A stretch of DNA of 64,000 bases, from assembly GCA_963702995.1 (NCBI GenBank), contig OY969783.1, forward strand, positions 5,518,001 through 5,582,000. Reading direction: 5' to 3'. Made by a program: the position numbers and the translations under genes. This document shows, one piece after another, positions 1 through 10,192 of this stretch. Positions within the stretch are counted from its first letter, which is position 1, and each line of letters opens with the position of its first letter. Under the pieces are notes generated by a model. The model saw nothing but the letters and a program-made list of their open reading frames with translations. It ran no database searches and was not told the origin of the DNA. Source of the stretch: MFD04580-c1 sp963702995 (lineage in GTDB: Bacteria; Planctomycetota; Phycisphaerae; Tepidisphaerales; Tepidisphaeraceae).

Positions 1-3000
1 TCGGCGCGATTGCAGCGGTTCAAGTTCGGGCAGGATGTGCTGTCGCTGCTGCTGGCCGACGTCCGGGCCTGGTGCGAGCGGCATGAACTGGCGGGGGACA
101 TGAACATTCCGTCCCTCGATTACACGCCCCCGCGCGACGGCAAGCGAGCGACATTCGCCATATCGGCCTCGCTGGACAACGTTACCCTCGCGGCGCGCCC
201 TGAAGAGTGGGCGACTCCCGCCGAGACCGCCCGCCGGGCTGTGGTCTCAGATGCCTGCGCGGCCGTATCGGCCGCCTACCGCCTGGGCGGCTTTTCCGAG
301 CCGCGGCCCGCCGCCACCGCCGCCCGGGTGCCCGAACCGGATGAGCCACCGCCCCCGCCCCGCCGGACGCCGTTCGACTGCGTGCGGGCGACGCTCGCCG
401 CCGCGCCCATCCGGCTGCGTCATGTCGGGGGGACGTTCCTCTTCACCGACGCGGGGGTGGAGATTCAACGGATCGAAGGGCGGGTCGAGGGGCATCGGCT
501 GTGGATTGACGGTCATGTTGACGGCTACGACCCCGACGCCCCCGTGGCGCTGCACGTCGGCTCCCCCGACGACGAAGACATCAACCTCCCGCCCGAGCCC
601 CGGTTCGTCACGTCGCTCTCCGGCCCCGCGCTCGACATTTACGAGCAGTTCCGCCCCCAGGGGCGATGTCGCCTTCGGGTTGATGTCGCTCGCCCAGCGC
701 CGAGCGGCCCGGTGACGGTCTCCGGGCGGGTTGACGTGCTTGACGGCCGCTTTGTGGACCACGACTTCCCCTACCCGCTGCGGGGCGTCGCCGGGGTGAT
801 CCGTTTCGGCAAGCGGCCGGGCACCAACGAAGATTGGGTCTGGCTCGAGCACCTCATCGGGCGCGGCGCGGTCGGCGGCCCGAACGAAAACGCGGCGCTC
901 TCGATCGACGGGACGATCGGCCCGCTGATCCCCGACTCCCCCGACTCGGGGGTTGACGTCGTCGTCCACGCCGACGAGGTCCGGAACGAGCCGCGCCTGA
1001 CCGAGGCCTTCCCGCCTGAGGCGCGCGCCGCCCTGGCCGTCTTCGATGCGCCGGGGAAGGGAGAGTTCCCCCGCTTTCGCGGCTCTTTCACGTGCAAGGT
1101 CCATCGCCCGCCAGGGCCGGGGCTCCGCATGACCCAGGACCTGGACATCGACCTAAGCCAGGCCGACGCCATCTTCGCCGGCTTCACCTACCCGATGCGC
1201 AACGCGAAGGCGGTCCTTCGCGTGCGCGACGGTCACGCCGATGTCGTCAGCGCGACGCTCCAGCGGGGCAACACGTCGTTGAAGGTCTCCGGGCGCGTCG
1301 GATGGCCGGCGGCCGACGGGCAGTGCGAGCCGACGGCGCTGAACGTCACCGTCCGCAACCTCCCCGTTGACGAGGACCTGCTCGCCGCGCTTCCCGCCGA
1401 CAGCGCCGAGTGGGTCCGCCGAACGGGCGTCAAGGCGAAGCTCGACGTGGATGGGAAGATTCGCTCTCCCGAGCCGGCCGCCGTCCCCGGCGCGTCGGCG
1501 GCCGGCGGCGTGGACGATCAACTCCGCGCCCGCTCGACTATGACTTCGCGGTATCACTCCATAACGGATCGGTCACGCCGGGGGATGGCGGTTTCTTCGT
1601 CTCCGATGTCAGCGGGGTGTTGCGCCTTACTCGCGATCGCCTGGAACTGACCGAGCTGCATGGAAAGCGGGCCCAGGCCGATTTGACCGCCAGCGGGCTG
1701 GTGGTCTGGCCCGGCGATCGGCCGCGTCTGACGCTCAGTGCTTCCGCGACCGAGCTTCGGCTTGACCCCGCCCTCTACCACCTGTTGCCCGAGCCTGCCC
1801 GACACGCGTGGGACGAGTTGCAGCCGCGTGGGACGCTCGACGCGCACATCACCTACGCCGCCGAAATCGGCCATGATGCCACGCCGGCGCCCCCGGGCTG
1901 GCCATTCCGCCGGGCGATCGCGATGCGGCCGTTCGAATCGACCTCACCCGCGACACGCCGCTGGCGGGCGGCATCCACTTCGACGGCGATGTCCCACCCG
2001 GCCTCCACGCCACGCTCGAACCGCGTGACTTGCAGGCCGAAATCAGATCAGTTCCGTACCGCCTTGAAGGGCTGGGCGGCGCCGTTACGGTGTCGCCCGG
2101 CATCGTCATGCTAGAGAACGTGACGGCGCGTCACGGGTCGGCGAGGCTGTCGCTGTCCGGGTCGGGCGTCTTCTCCGCCAGCCCGACCTGGGATCTGCAG
2201 CTTTCCGGGCAGGACATCCCAATCGATGACGACTTTAGACATGCCTTGCCCGCGGCGATGGTGCACGGGATCGACGCGCTGAAGCTGACGGGGAACGTGG
2301 GCTTCAACTTCAGCCGCCTGCTCTACCGCGCGTCGCCGGCCGACGTCCTGATGCCCGCCGACGGCGCTGTGCCGCCCGCCGCCGCCGCAGAGCCTGACCC
2401 GGCGATCGACATTCAAGGCGCCGTGACGTTCGATGGCGTCGGCATCGACGCCGGCGCCCCGGTTGAAGACATCGGCGGCTCGATCCTGCTGGGGGCGACG
2501 GTCCGGGGCGGCCGCCTCCAGACCTTCAACGGCTCGGCCGACATCGCCCACCTCTCCATCGCCGGCCGCGACGTGACCGACCTGAAAGCCACGCTCGCCA
2601 AAGACCCCGAGCGGCCGGCGTTTGAGATCACGCGCGTCCGCGGGCTTTCCGCCGGGGGCGACCTCGCCGGCCAGGTCGCCCTCAGCTTCCCCGACGACGG
2701 CCCCAGCCGCTATGCCTTGGCGCTGGCCATCCGCAACGCCGACCTCCGCGACCTGGCGGGGGAGAGCGATGAGAAGCTCTCCGGCCGCTTGACGGCGAGC
2801 CTCGCCCTGGAAGGCCAGTGGGACAAGGTCGAAGCCCGTCGCGGCCGCGGCGACGTGGTCGTCTCCGGCCGCGAGATGTACCACATCCCCCTGATGCTGG
2901 GCCTCTTTCAGGTGACCAACCTATCGCTCCCGATCAGCGCGCCGTTCAACAGCGGCGTGGCGCGTTACAGTGTTGAGGGCAAGCGGGTGACGTTCGAGAA

Positions 3001-3304
3001 AATCGAGCTGCGCAGCGCCAACATGCTGATGACCGGGGACGGAAGCATGGATTTCGGCAACAAGCAGGTCCGGATGAACTTCGTCACCGACAACCCCGGC
3101 GGCTTTCAGATCCCTTTTGTGCAGGATCTGTGGCGCAACGCCCAGCACGAGCTGCTTCGGATCCACGTTCGCGGGACGGTCCAGGCGCCGAAGGTCCAGA
3201 CGAGCAGCATGGGGACGATCTTCACGACGGTGGACGAGGTCTTCAAGGGCGACCCGCCCAAGCCCCCCAAGCGCGACAAGGGAAAAAAAGAGGATCGGCC
3301 GTAG
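1..3304 (+). CDS. AsmA/TamB-like large envelope protein, 5'-partial, two frameshifts
   Basis: The reading frame is open from base 1, so the N-terminus lies outside the window. The protein is rebuilt from three frames: 1 to about 1515, about 1515 to 1910, and about 1910 to 3304. Content is continuous across both joins (for example ...GKIRS then LDYDFAVSLHNG, and later AAVRIDLTRDTPLAGG leading into LEPRDLQAEI). The roughly 1,100 residues are mostly beta-rich repeats typical of AsmA/DUF3971/TamB-like proteins, ending in a segment (LMTGDGSMDFGNKQVRMNF) seen near the C-terminus of such proteins. These families are envelope-spanning or periplasmic and linked to lipid or outer-membrane homeostasis; that role is inferred from family. 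The stop TAG at 3302-3304 is the first part of a palindromic repeat. The shifts are probably sequence errors. Confidence 0.65.
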
Positions 3305-3336
3305 GCCCGCATTGCGTGCCTTCGGGCGACACCCCA
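3301..3336 (+). repeat. GTAGG-GCATTGCGTGCC palindromic repeat, copy 1 (contains a stop codon)
   Basis: The sequence gTAGgcccgcattgcgtgcc begins with the stop codon of the preceding gene. The same arrangement occurs at 5162 and 53092, and an inverted copy lies near 5248. The core is an imperfect palindrome (GGCACGCA/TGCGTGCC type) that could fold as a hairpin just behind the coding region. Confidence 0.6.
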
Positions 3337-3348
3337 CGTTGGCGGCGT

Positions 3349-4041
3349 TCAATTGAGCTGAATCTCCACCGCGTGCCGCCCCTGCTCAACCTCGGCCGCG
3401 TCAAGCCGCGTCGCGTTCAGCTTGCCCAACAGTTCACCGCGCCGCCCGTTGACAGAGAATGGGATCGTGAACCGCGCCTCATCCTTTAAGTCGGCCCGAC
3501 CCTCGAAGAAGCGGATCTGCCCGTCGCCGTTGCCGCTCTCGCCGTACGCATGAACGGGCAGCGGGTCCTCGACCAGCAACGGGCGGAAGGATGGTTCACC
3601 TCCAAACCACGCCGGCCGCAGCAGCGTGACTTCGTAACCGATCGGGATATCAATGCTGGTCCGCTGCTCCAGCACCGCTCGCCGCACGCAGACGATCAGT
3701 CGCTCGCCGCCCGGCGCCCGCCGCTCGTGCAGGAACAGCACCGGGCCTGGGATCCGCGGCCACGCCGGTTGCGGCGCGATCGCCTCCGGGGGCAGGAAGT
3801 CGTCCAGCGGCTTCGGCTGCGGCCGCTGTCTGATGAACGGCTCTGGCCATCCCGCCGAGGGGATGGGCTCGGCGCAGATCAGCGTCCCCGCAGGCTCTTC
3901 ATAGACCGCGCACGCGTGACGCCACCAGATGCGACTCACGCGCTGAAACGCCTTCGGGCCGAGCCGCCACCCCGCGACGCCGACGGCGGCCGCCAGCGTC
4001 AGACGCGCAAGCGCCCGTCGCACCCTCCAGCGCTTCCGCAT
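3349..4041 (-). CDS. hypothetical protein, probably membrane-anchored or exported
   Basis: I do not recognise a family. The protein is about 230 residues from the ATG at 4041, chosen because the frame upstream runs through an intergenic repeat and the N-terminus from here looks like an export signal or anchor: basic residues (MRKRWRVRRALAR) then a hydrophobic Ala/Val/Leu stretch. The rest is a soluble mixed-composition domain with a Pro-rich middle (RQRPQPKPLDDFLPPEAIAP) and a beta-rich second half. No Shine-Dalgarno-like sequence is visible. It converges on the AsmA-like gene and is transcribed away from the aldo/keto reductase. An alternative GTG start at 4089 is less likely. Confidence 0.5.
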   Translation of the reverse strand: MRKRWRVRRALARLTLAAAVGVAGWRLGPKAFQRVSRIWWRHACAVYEEPAGTLICAEPIPSAGWPEPFIRQRPQPKPLDDFLPPEAIAPQPAWPRIPGPVLFLHERRAPGGERLIVCVRRAVLEQRTSIDIPIGYEVTLLRPAWFGGEPSFRPLLVEDPLPVHAYGESGNGDGQIRFFEGRADLKDEARFTIPFSVNGRRGELLGKLNATRLDAAEVEQGRHAVEIQLN

Positions 4042-4110
4042 CGCTGGCGCATACGCAATGAGGCCCGATTTCGCGACGGCTTTGCTCACGGAGGTAATGA
4101 TACCGCCCCA

Positions 4111-4203
4111 TGTAGCAGGCACACTCCGTGTGCCGTCCCCTGGTCTCCAGCAACGCCGCCGTGCGAAGATCGCGGCGAACGGCACATGGCATGCGCCTGC
4201 TCC
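4111..4203. repeat. TGTAGCAGGCACAC repeat with inverted second arm
   Basis: A 27-bp word at 4111-4137 (tgtagcaggcacactccgtg, then tgccgtc) recurs exactly at 14575-14601. A related inverted copy, cggcacatggcatgcgcctg, lies at about 4182-4201, so the pair may form a long stem. It sits between two divergently transcribed genes. Confidence 0.65.
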
Positions 4204-4233
4204 CCGCAGCCCGACCCCGGCTAGAATCCCCGC

Positions 4234-5165
4234 ATGAAATACCGCAGGCTCGGCAAGACCCACCTCAAAGTATCGGTGATCGGCGTCGGCACCTGGCAGT
4301 TCGGCGGCGAGTGGGGGAAGACCTTCGCCCAGGACGAGGTAGATGCCATGTTCGCCCGCGCCGGGCGCTCGGGCTCAACCTGATCGACACCGCCGAGTGT
4401 TACGGCGACCACCTCTCCGAAGCGCTGATCGGCCGGGCGATCGACGGCCGCCGGGACAAATGGCTCATCGCGACCAAGTTCGGTCACAAGTACCACGCCT
4501 ACATGAACCGCACCGAGCCGCGCTCGCCCGCCGAGGTGCAGGTGCAGCTTGAAGATTCGCTCCGCGCGCTGCGGACGGATCACGTCGATCTGTATCAGTA
4601 CCACTCGGTCCGCAATTCCGAGTTCGACGACACGGGCCTTCGGGAGATGCTGCTGAAGGCGAAGCAGGCGGGGAAGATCCGCCACATCGGCACGTCGATC
4701 AGCCCGCCCGATAACATCCACCAGACCGACGGCGCGACGGCCGCCAGCGTCGAGACGGTGCAGGTGGTCTACAACCGCCTCGAGCGCAAAGCCGAGGCGG
4801 CCGTTCTCCCCTCCTCTATTCGCCAGGATCTCGGCGTTCTCGCCCGCGTCCCCCTCGCCAGCGGCTTCCTCAGCGGCAAGTACAAGCCCGGAGCCACGTT
4901 CCCCAAGGGCGACACCCGCCACGACAAGGAGCAGGCCGAGATCGATGCAAAGCTGGCGGAGGTTGAGCAGATCCGCCAGAAGGAGCTTCCGCCCGGGGTT
5001 GACATGGCCCACTGGGCGCTCGCCTGGTGCCTCCAGCACGTGTCGGTCGCGTGCGTGATCCCCGGCTGTAAGTCCGTCGAGCAAATCGAATCCAATGCCG
5101 CGGCCGCGGAACTGGCGATGGTCCGAGAAGACCATCCGCTGGCGTGGAAGGAGACGTCTTCGTAG
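4234..5165 (+). CDS. aldo/keto reductase (one frameshift)
   Basis: About 310 residues, the usual length for an NAD(P)H-dependent aldo/keto reductase that reduces aldehydes and ketones in the cytoplasm. Starting at ATG 4234 the protein reads MKYRRLGKTHLKVSVIGVGT, then shifts frame at about 4362 within gcccgcgccgggcgctcggg; one extra C there restores MFARARALGLNLIDTAECYG. The catalytic tetrad is visible: Asp in LIDTAE, Tyr in CYGDHLSEA, Lys in ATKFGHK and His in YQYHS. The C-terminal part includes LGVLARVPLASGFLSGKY and CVIPGCKSVEQIE, typical of the family. The substrate cannot be predicted. The stop TAG at 5163 lies inside a palindromic repeat. The single-base loss in a C run is most simply a sequencing error. 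Confidence 0.85.
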
Positions 5166-5277
5166 GGCACCCATTGCGTCGCATTGCGTGCCGCCGAACG
5201 ACGCTGGATTGGCGGTTGACGTTGACCGACACGGGGATGGCCCCCGTGGCGGAACGCAATGCGTGCCCTACGAGAAG
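5162..5277. repeat. GTAGGGCAC-type palindromic repeat, direct and inverted copies
   Basis: The direct copy starts at the stop codon of the aldo/keto reductase (gTAGggcacccattgcgt, with an internal duplication of cgcattgcg), and an inverted copy (gaacgcaatgcgtgccctac) ends near 5275. The two arms are separated by about 60 bases and could act as a terminator-like stem-loop or be remnants of a small mobile element. Confidence 0.6.
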
Positions 5278-5478
5278 AGCCATTGAAAGCGTCCGAGAAG
5301 CGGGAAGGGCCGACGCTTCTCCGGCGCACTGTGACCCGTCGAAAGTCGAGCCGCCCGCCGTCATCGCGTAAGATGCTCGCGCCGTGATCGGCCGATACTT
5401 ACTTTGGCGCGTCGTCCTGGGCGGGACCTTCGTCCCGCGGCGCTGGAGGGTGGCTTCGACCCCGGAAGGTGCGGCTTA

Positions 5479-6832
5479 ATGGTTGTGGAAATGACAATGC
5501 CCCCGTCGGCAGCGGCCGCCTCGAATGCGCAGGAAGACGCCTCGATCTACGGGATCGGCGCCGCCGACAGCCCGCGCGCGGTAACGGACCTGCGCATCCT
5601 GATCGTCTGCGAGCATGCGTCCAATAAAATGGGGGGCGAAGCGGCTCGGCCGCTGCATTACTTCCGGGTGATGCGGGCGCACGGCGTCGAGGCGTGGCTG
5701 GTCATCCATGCCCGCACGCAGGAAGAGTTGCGGACGCTCATGCCGGCCGAAGAGTTCGCCCGGGTGCATTTCATCCCGGATACGGTGACGCAGAAGCTGC
5801 TCTGGCAGGTCGGCCGCTTCCTGCCGCACCAGGTTCGGATCGTCACGTTCGGGGCGGTCAGCCACTGGCTGACGCAGATCAAGCAGCGGAAGCTCGTTCG
5901 CCAGCTCGTGGGAAGCCTGAAGATCGACATCGTCCATGAGCCGATCCCCATTTCGCCCAAGCAACCGTCGGCAATGTATGACGTCGGCGCCCCGGTGATC
6001 ATCGGGCCGCTGAACGGGAACATCAATTACCCGCCGGCGTTCGCGCACATGGAAAGCCCGGTGGTGAAGTGGTCGGTCCGGGTGAGCCGTTTTCTGTCGA
6101 AGATCGCCAACCGGATGGAGCCCGGCAAGCTGAAGGCCGACGTGATCCTGGTCAGTAACCCCCGCACGCGGGATGCGCTGCCGGCCGGCGTCCGCGGCCG
6201 CGTGGTCGAGCTGGTCGCCAACGCGGTGGACATGTCCACCTGGAAGCCCAAGCCGCCCCGCGCCCGGCGGGCCCTGCCGGTTCGCCTTCCTGGGGCGGCT
6301 GGTGGACTTCAAGATGGTGGATGTTCTGCTCGACGCCTTCAAGCCGGTTGCCGAGAAGTACGGCGCCATGCTCGACATCATCGGCGACGGGCCGGACAAG
6401 CCGCAGCTTGAAGCTCAGGCCAAGGCGCTGGGCCTGGGGGAGAAGGTCACCTTCAGCGGGTGGATGGCCCCCAAGGCCGCGGGGGCGCGGCTGGGCGAGG
6501 CCGATGTGCTGGTCTTCCCCAGCCTGCGCGAGTGCGGCGGGGCGGTGGTGATGGAGGCGATGGCGGTCGGGTTGCCGGTCATCGCGGCGAACTGGGGCGG
6601 CCCGGCGGACTACGTCGGCCGCGACGGCTCGGGGATGCTCGTCGAGCCGACCACGAGGGAAAGCTTCGTCGCCTCGTTGACCGATTCGATGAGCCAGCTT
6701 GCCGCCTCACCGGAGCGGGTCGAAGAGATGAGCCGCCTGGCCCGCCAGCGCGCCGAGCGAGTCTTCGACTGGGAGGCCCGGGTTGACGCGCTTCTGAAAG
6801 TCTATCGCGAGACCGCGCGGCGGCCGGCCTAG
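5479..6832 (+). CDS. GT4-family glycosyltransferase (one frameshift)
   Basis: A GT-B fold glycosyltransferase of about 450 residues that would transfer a sugar from an activated donor onto a glycan or lipid. ATG 5479 is preferred over upstream codons because GGAAGG lies about 10 bases before it and the upstream sequence looks non-coding. The N-terminal acceptor half starts around residue 40 (LRILIVCEHASNKMGG). The frame changes near 6285, between WKPKPPRARRA and FAFLGRLVDFK. The C-terminal donor-binding half has IIGDGPDKP, LREC and the GT4 EX7E motif in ECGGAVVMEAMAVGLPV, followed by GLPVIAANWGGP. The organisation is like polysaccharide- or LPS-type GT4 enzymes; donor and acceptor are unknown. 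Confidence 0.85.
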
Positions 6833-6950
6833 TGCGCTATCCCATCGAATTTAAGGGTTACGCCCGCGAATCAGAGTGCCGCCGGTGCCCTCACCGGCGG
6901 GTTATCGACCACGCCGAAACGCCCGCCGGTGAGGGCGCCGGCTGCACGTC
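6832..6950. repeat. GCGAATCAAAGTG/CCGCCGGTG repeat, copy 1
   Basis: The segment contains cgcgaatcagagtgccgccg, then ggtgccctcaccggcggg, then an inverted block gcccgccggtgagggcgccg. Related copies lie at about 31632-31761 and 40158-40250. The ccgccggtgagggcgccgg arm can pair with ccggtgccctcaccggcgg, so the element forms a long hairpin between two genes. Confidence 0.6.
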
Positions 6951-7090
6951 GATGGCATCGTCGCGTACCTGCGATCTTTCCCGGAACGTTCCACTACATA
7001 GCCGACCGTGATCGCCCCGGCTCGCGGCCAGGCTTTTGTCACCGAGCCGGCGGCCGTGAGCGTCCGACCGTCGGCCGCTATACTGACGGC

Positions 7091-7963
7091 ATGACCACAC
7101 CCGAAGGGGACGACACCAACGACCGAGCCGATCGCGCCGAGGCTCCCGCGGGCACGGCCGGCGAGCGGATCCCCGTGGCAAGCTGGGCCGCTGGCGAGCC
7201 GGAGGGGGCGCCGGCCTCCAGGGCCCATGCTCTCACCTACTCAACGCTTGCGTCCGATCAGTGGGTCGTCGCGGGCCGGTACGGGGCCCATACGACCGCC
7301 GAGATGCACGCGGCCCTGCTCCGGTCGGAGCAGATCCCGGCCCGGGTCGAGGGGGCAAACGTCAACGCGCTGGGGATGCACTTCAGCGGCTTCACCGACG
7401 TGAAGGTGATGGTGCTTGAGAACGATGCCGAGCGGGCGGCCGCCGCGCTGGCTCGGCTCGATCTGGACCAGATGGAGCCCGCCGAAGACGCAGCCGCGCT
7501 CGACGATTCCGGCGAACCGCTGCCGATCGTTACCGTCGCGGCCTTCGAGAGCGCCCGCGGAATGAGCGAAGCCGAGACCCTGATGGTCTCGGTCGGCATT
7601 CGGGCGTACCCGACGCCGCTCGTTCCGCGCGGAAATCGGCCACCTGGGGAGGGAAAGCGCTTCATACTCCGGGCGCACGAGGACGACGCCGAGCGGGCGC
7701 GCTCGATCCTCGAAGAATCTGAAGAGGAAGCCCGCGAGCAGAACGAACCGCGCTGCCCCAAATGCAGGTCCTGGCGGGTCTACCCAGTCTCGCAGCTCTT
7801 CCGCGGCGTGGCGGCCGTCTTCGGCCTGGCGCCCAAGCCCGAGCCCCTCACCGACTGCCTGGCCTGCCACTACCGCGGGCCGACGACGGAATTCTTGCCG
7901 GCGGGCGGTGCTTCCTCCCCTATCTCCGCCCAAAAGGGTACGATCCACAAAGAGCCCTCGTAG
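7091..7963 (+). CDS. double DUF2007-like domain protein with C-terminal zinc ribbon
   Basis: 290 residues from ATG 7091. After a hydrophilic N-terminus there are two related alpha/beta modules of about 70 residues: residues 50-120 (VVAGRYGAHTTAEMHAALL...VLENDAERAAAALARL) and 145-220 (IVTVAAFESARGMSEAETLM...RAHEDDAERARSILEE). Both resemble DUF2007, the putative signal-transducing family. The C-terminus has two paired cysteine motifs (CPKCRSW and CLACHYRG) that likely bind zinc. The gene at 17868 (minus strand) is a shorter relative with one DUF2007 module and a zinc ribbon. The exact function is unknown; these proteins are common in Planctomycetota. Confidence 0.65.
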   Translation: MTTPEGDDTNDRADRAEAPAGTAGERIPVASWAAGEPEGAPASRAHALTYSTLASDQWVVAGRYGAHTTAEMHAALLRSEQIPARVEGANVNALGMHFSGFTDVKVMVLENDAERAAAALARLDLDQMEPAEDAAALDDSGEPLPIVTVAAFESARGMSEAETLMVSVGIRAYPTPLVPRGNRPPGEGKRFILRAHEDDAERARSILEESEEEAREQNEPRCPKCRSWRVYPVSQLFRGVAAVFGLAPKPEPLTDCLACHYRGPTTEFLPAGGASSPISAQKGTIHKEPS

Positions 7964-8035
7964 AAGACGCCGAACCAACCCGCTTGCCATCAGACGGCAT
8001 CGGCTACGGGCCGCTCGACAGCAAGGAGGCCGGGC

Positions 8036-8938
8036 ATGGCCGGCATGTTCGAACCGAACGGGCGACCCGGGCAAGCTCTCGTTTGGGGCGCCGGGGTTGC
8101 TCTGCTCGCAGGGGTGGTGGGGTATTACCTCGGTCATCACCCGCGCGACATCGCGGCCGCTCCGGCCATGTCGGACGGTACGCCGGGCCGCGGGCCGGAT
8201 TCGGGCTCCACGGCACCGGGCACAGCTTTCGCGTCGTCGTCGGCGGCGGCGTCAACCGATCAAAGGCTCGCCACCCTGCAGCGGGAATACCGGCGATTGG
8301 AAACCGAGCTCAATGAGCAGGTCCTCAAGGCCATTCGCGAGAAGGAGAGCGTTTCGACGACACGCCCTTCGAACGAGCAGGCGGCCGCTCGGCAGGCGGC
8401 GCTCCCGCAGATGATCGAGCAGCGGGCACGGCTCGCTTCAAGTGCCGGCGATATTCAGTCCCGCGCCGAAGCCGCCCGGCTCGCCTTCGATCGCGGGGAG
8501 ACGCCGCCGGAGGTTGAGCAGCAGATCCGCGCCGACCCCCGCTACGCGCGCGAACGCGACCGGCTGGATCGGATCGAAGCCGAAATGGACGCCCTTCGCG
8601 CGCGGACCGACCTGGACCCCACCGAGGCCGCCAATCTCGCCGCGGACCTGTCCCAGCGCCGCGCGGCGGCCGCCGCGCGCGTTGACCAGGCTCATGCCGA
8701 GCTTCGCAAGAGCTATGGCGAATCGGTCGCCGCGTCGATGCAGACCGAATTGTCCGCCGCCGTCTCCGGCCTGGCCCAACTGGACGAAGTCCTCAATCTC
8801 GCCGCGGACGATCTGGAGACCGCCGACCAGCTCGCGGCCGAAATCGCGAAGCTTCGCGAGCGGGAACGAACCCTCCGGGACCAGATGGCGGCCCTCTCGA
8901 ACCAGATGTCGCGCCTTCGGCAGGGGGCCACGCCCTGA
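8036..8938 (+). CDS. membrane-anchored coiled-coil protein of unknown function
   Basis: 300 residues. ATG 8036 is well supported by the Shine-Dalgarno sequence AAGGAGG at 8023-8029. One transmembrane helix near residues 15-31 (ALVWGAGVALLAGVVGYYLG) is followed by a Ser/Ala/Pro linker and then about 220 residues of charged, Ala-rich helix, probably coiled coil (repeated RLDRIEAEMDALRA and LREREQ-like patterns, ending LRDQMAALSNQMSRLRQG). No catalytic motif is visible. It lies between the DUF2007 protein and gpsA with short spacing, possibly co-transcribed. No function can be assigned. Confidence 0.6.
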   Translation: MAGMFEPNGRPGQALVWGAGVALLAGVVGYYLGHHPRDIAAAPAMSDGTPGRGPDSGSTAPGTAFASSSAAASTDQRLATLQREYRRLETELNEQVLKAIREKESVSTTRPSNEQAAARQAALPQMIEQRARLASSAGDIQSRAEAARLAFDRGETPPEVEQQIRADPRYARERDRLDRIEAEMDALRARTDLDPTEAANLAADLSQRRAAAAARVDQAHAELRKSYGESVAASMQTELSAAVSGLAQLDEVLNLAADDLETADQLAAEIAKLRERERTLRDQMAALSNQMSRLRQGATP

Positions 8939-9062
8939 GCTTGAGGCCGCCGCGGCTCCGCCATCGCGGTCGCCGCTCGTGAACCTGACGCGGCCCCTTT
9001 TGATTTTTTGACCCGCTTCTGCTCACTTCCTCAGTTTCGGCAGTTTGGGCTCACCGGTCTCT

Positions 9063-10082
9063 ATGGCGGAACAGATCACTATCCTCGGCGACGGCGCGAT
9101 GGCCACCGTCTGTTCAATTCTCCTCACCGCCAACGGCCATGACGTGACGATCTGGGGGGCGTTTGAGGAGTCGATTGAGCGGCTCCTGCAAAACCGGGAG
9201 CAAGCGCGGCTGCTCCCCGGCGTCCGCATCCCGCCCGGCGTCCGCCTCACCGCGAACGACGCCGATTGCTTCCGCGGGGCGACGATGGTCCTGGCGGCCA
9301 TCCCCAGCCAATACCTTCGCGGTGTCTGCAAGCGGCTGGCGCGTTTTGTGCCCGAGGGCGTGCCGGTGATCTCGGTCGCCAAGGGGATCGAAAACCAGAC
9401 GCTGCTTCGCCCGACGGAGGTGATCGCCCAGACACTAAGTGCCGAGCGCGGCGGAGCGTGGCCGTTGGCCGCGCTCTCCGGGCCGAACATCGCCGCCGAG
9501 ATCTCGCGCTACCTGCCGGCAACCGCCGTGGCGGCGTCCCTTGACCTGGATCTGGCTCGGCGCGTGCAAGCCTGTTTCTCAACCCAGTGGTTCCGGGTTT
9601 ACACGAACAGCGACGTTGTCGGTGTCGAGCTGGCGGGGGCGAGCAAGAACGTCATCGCCATCGCCGCGGGCATCCTTGATGGCCTGGCGGCCGGCAACAA
9701 CGCCAAGGCGGCGTTGGTCACCCGCGGCTTGGTTGAGATCAGCCGCCTGGGCGCCGCGATGGGCGCCGATCCGACGACCTTCGCCGGGCTCGCCGGCCTG
9801 GGGGATCTGATCACCACCTGCGTCAGCCCCGAGGGGCGCAACCGCACCGTCGGCGAGCGGATCGGCAAGGGCCAGAAACTGGAGGATGTGCTGGCCTCAA
9901 TGGACAGCGTCGCCGAAGGCGTGCCCACCACCCGCTCGGTGCGCCAGCTCGCGATCCGTCACGGCGTAGAGATGCCGATCACCGAGGCGGTCCACGCGGT
10001 GCTCTTCGAAGGCCTCGACGCGATCGACGCCCTCACGATGCTCATGACCCGCGACCCCAAGCATGAAGCGGGGCCGCAGTGA
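9063..10082 (+). CDS. gpsA: NAD(P)+-dependent glycerol-3-phosphate dehydrogenase
   Basis: 339 residues, the usual length. The enzyme reduces dihydroxyacetone phosphate to sn-glycerol-3-phosphate, the precursor of membrane phospholipids, in the cytoplasm. ATG 9063 begins MAEQITILGDGAMAT, a Rossmann nucleotide-binding turn (GDGAMA, slightly different from the common GAGAWG). Family-specific motifs follow: SGPNIAAEI, the catalytic lysine region ASKNVIAIAAGILDGL, the strongly conserved NAKAALVTRGL and TFAGLAGLGDLITTC, then SPEGRNRTVGERIG. The frame is intact. The downstream gap carries an AAATCCGAAG repeat. Confidence 0.95.
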   Translation: MAEQITILGDGAMATVCSILLTANGHDVTIWGAFEESIERLLQNREQARLLPGVRIPPGVRLTANDADCFRGATMVLAAIPSQYLRGVCKRLARFVPEGVPVISVAKGIENQTLLRPTEVIAQTLSAERGGAWPLAALSGPNIAAEISRYLPATAVAASLDLDLARRVQACFSTQWFRVYTNSDVVGVELAGASKNVIAIAAGILDGLAAGNNAKAALVTRGLVEISRLGAAMGADPTTFAGLAGLGDLITTCVSPEGRNRTVGERIGKGQKLEDVLASMDSVAEGVPTTRSVRQLAIRHGVEMPITEAVHAVLFEGLDAIDALTMLMTRDPKHEAGPQ

Positions 10083-10116
10083 GGTACGTCGTGTATCGCC
10101 CCACAAAAAGAGATCA

Positions 10117-10140
10117 AAATCCGAAGCACGAAATCCGAAG
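10117..10140. repeat. AAATCCGAAGCACG repeat, copy 1
   Basis: The 24-bp word formed by aaatccgaag, cacg and aaatccgaag is identical to 25097-25120. It is itself a direct repeat of AAATCCGAAG. Here it lies between the ends of two convergent genes. Confidence 0.6.
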
Positions 10141-10192
10141 GGATGACCAAGCGTAAAGAAAGACCGATGCGAACCGTCGAGTCGATTTCGCG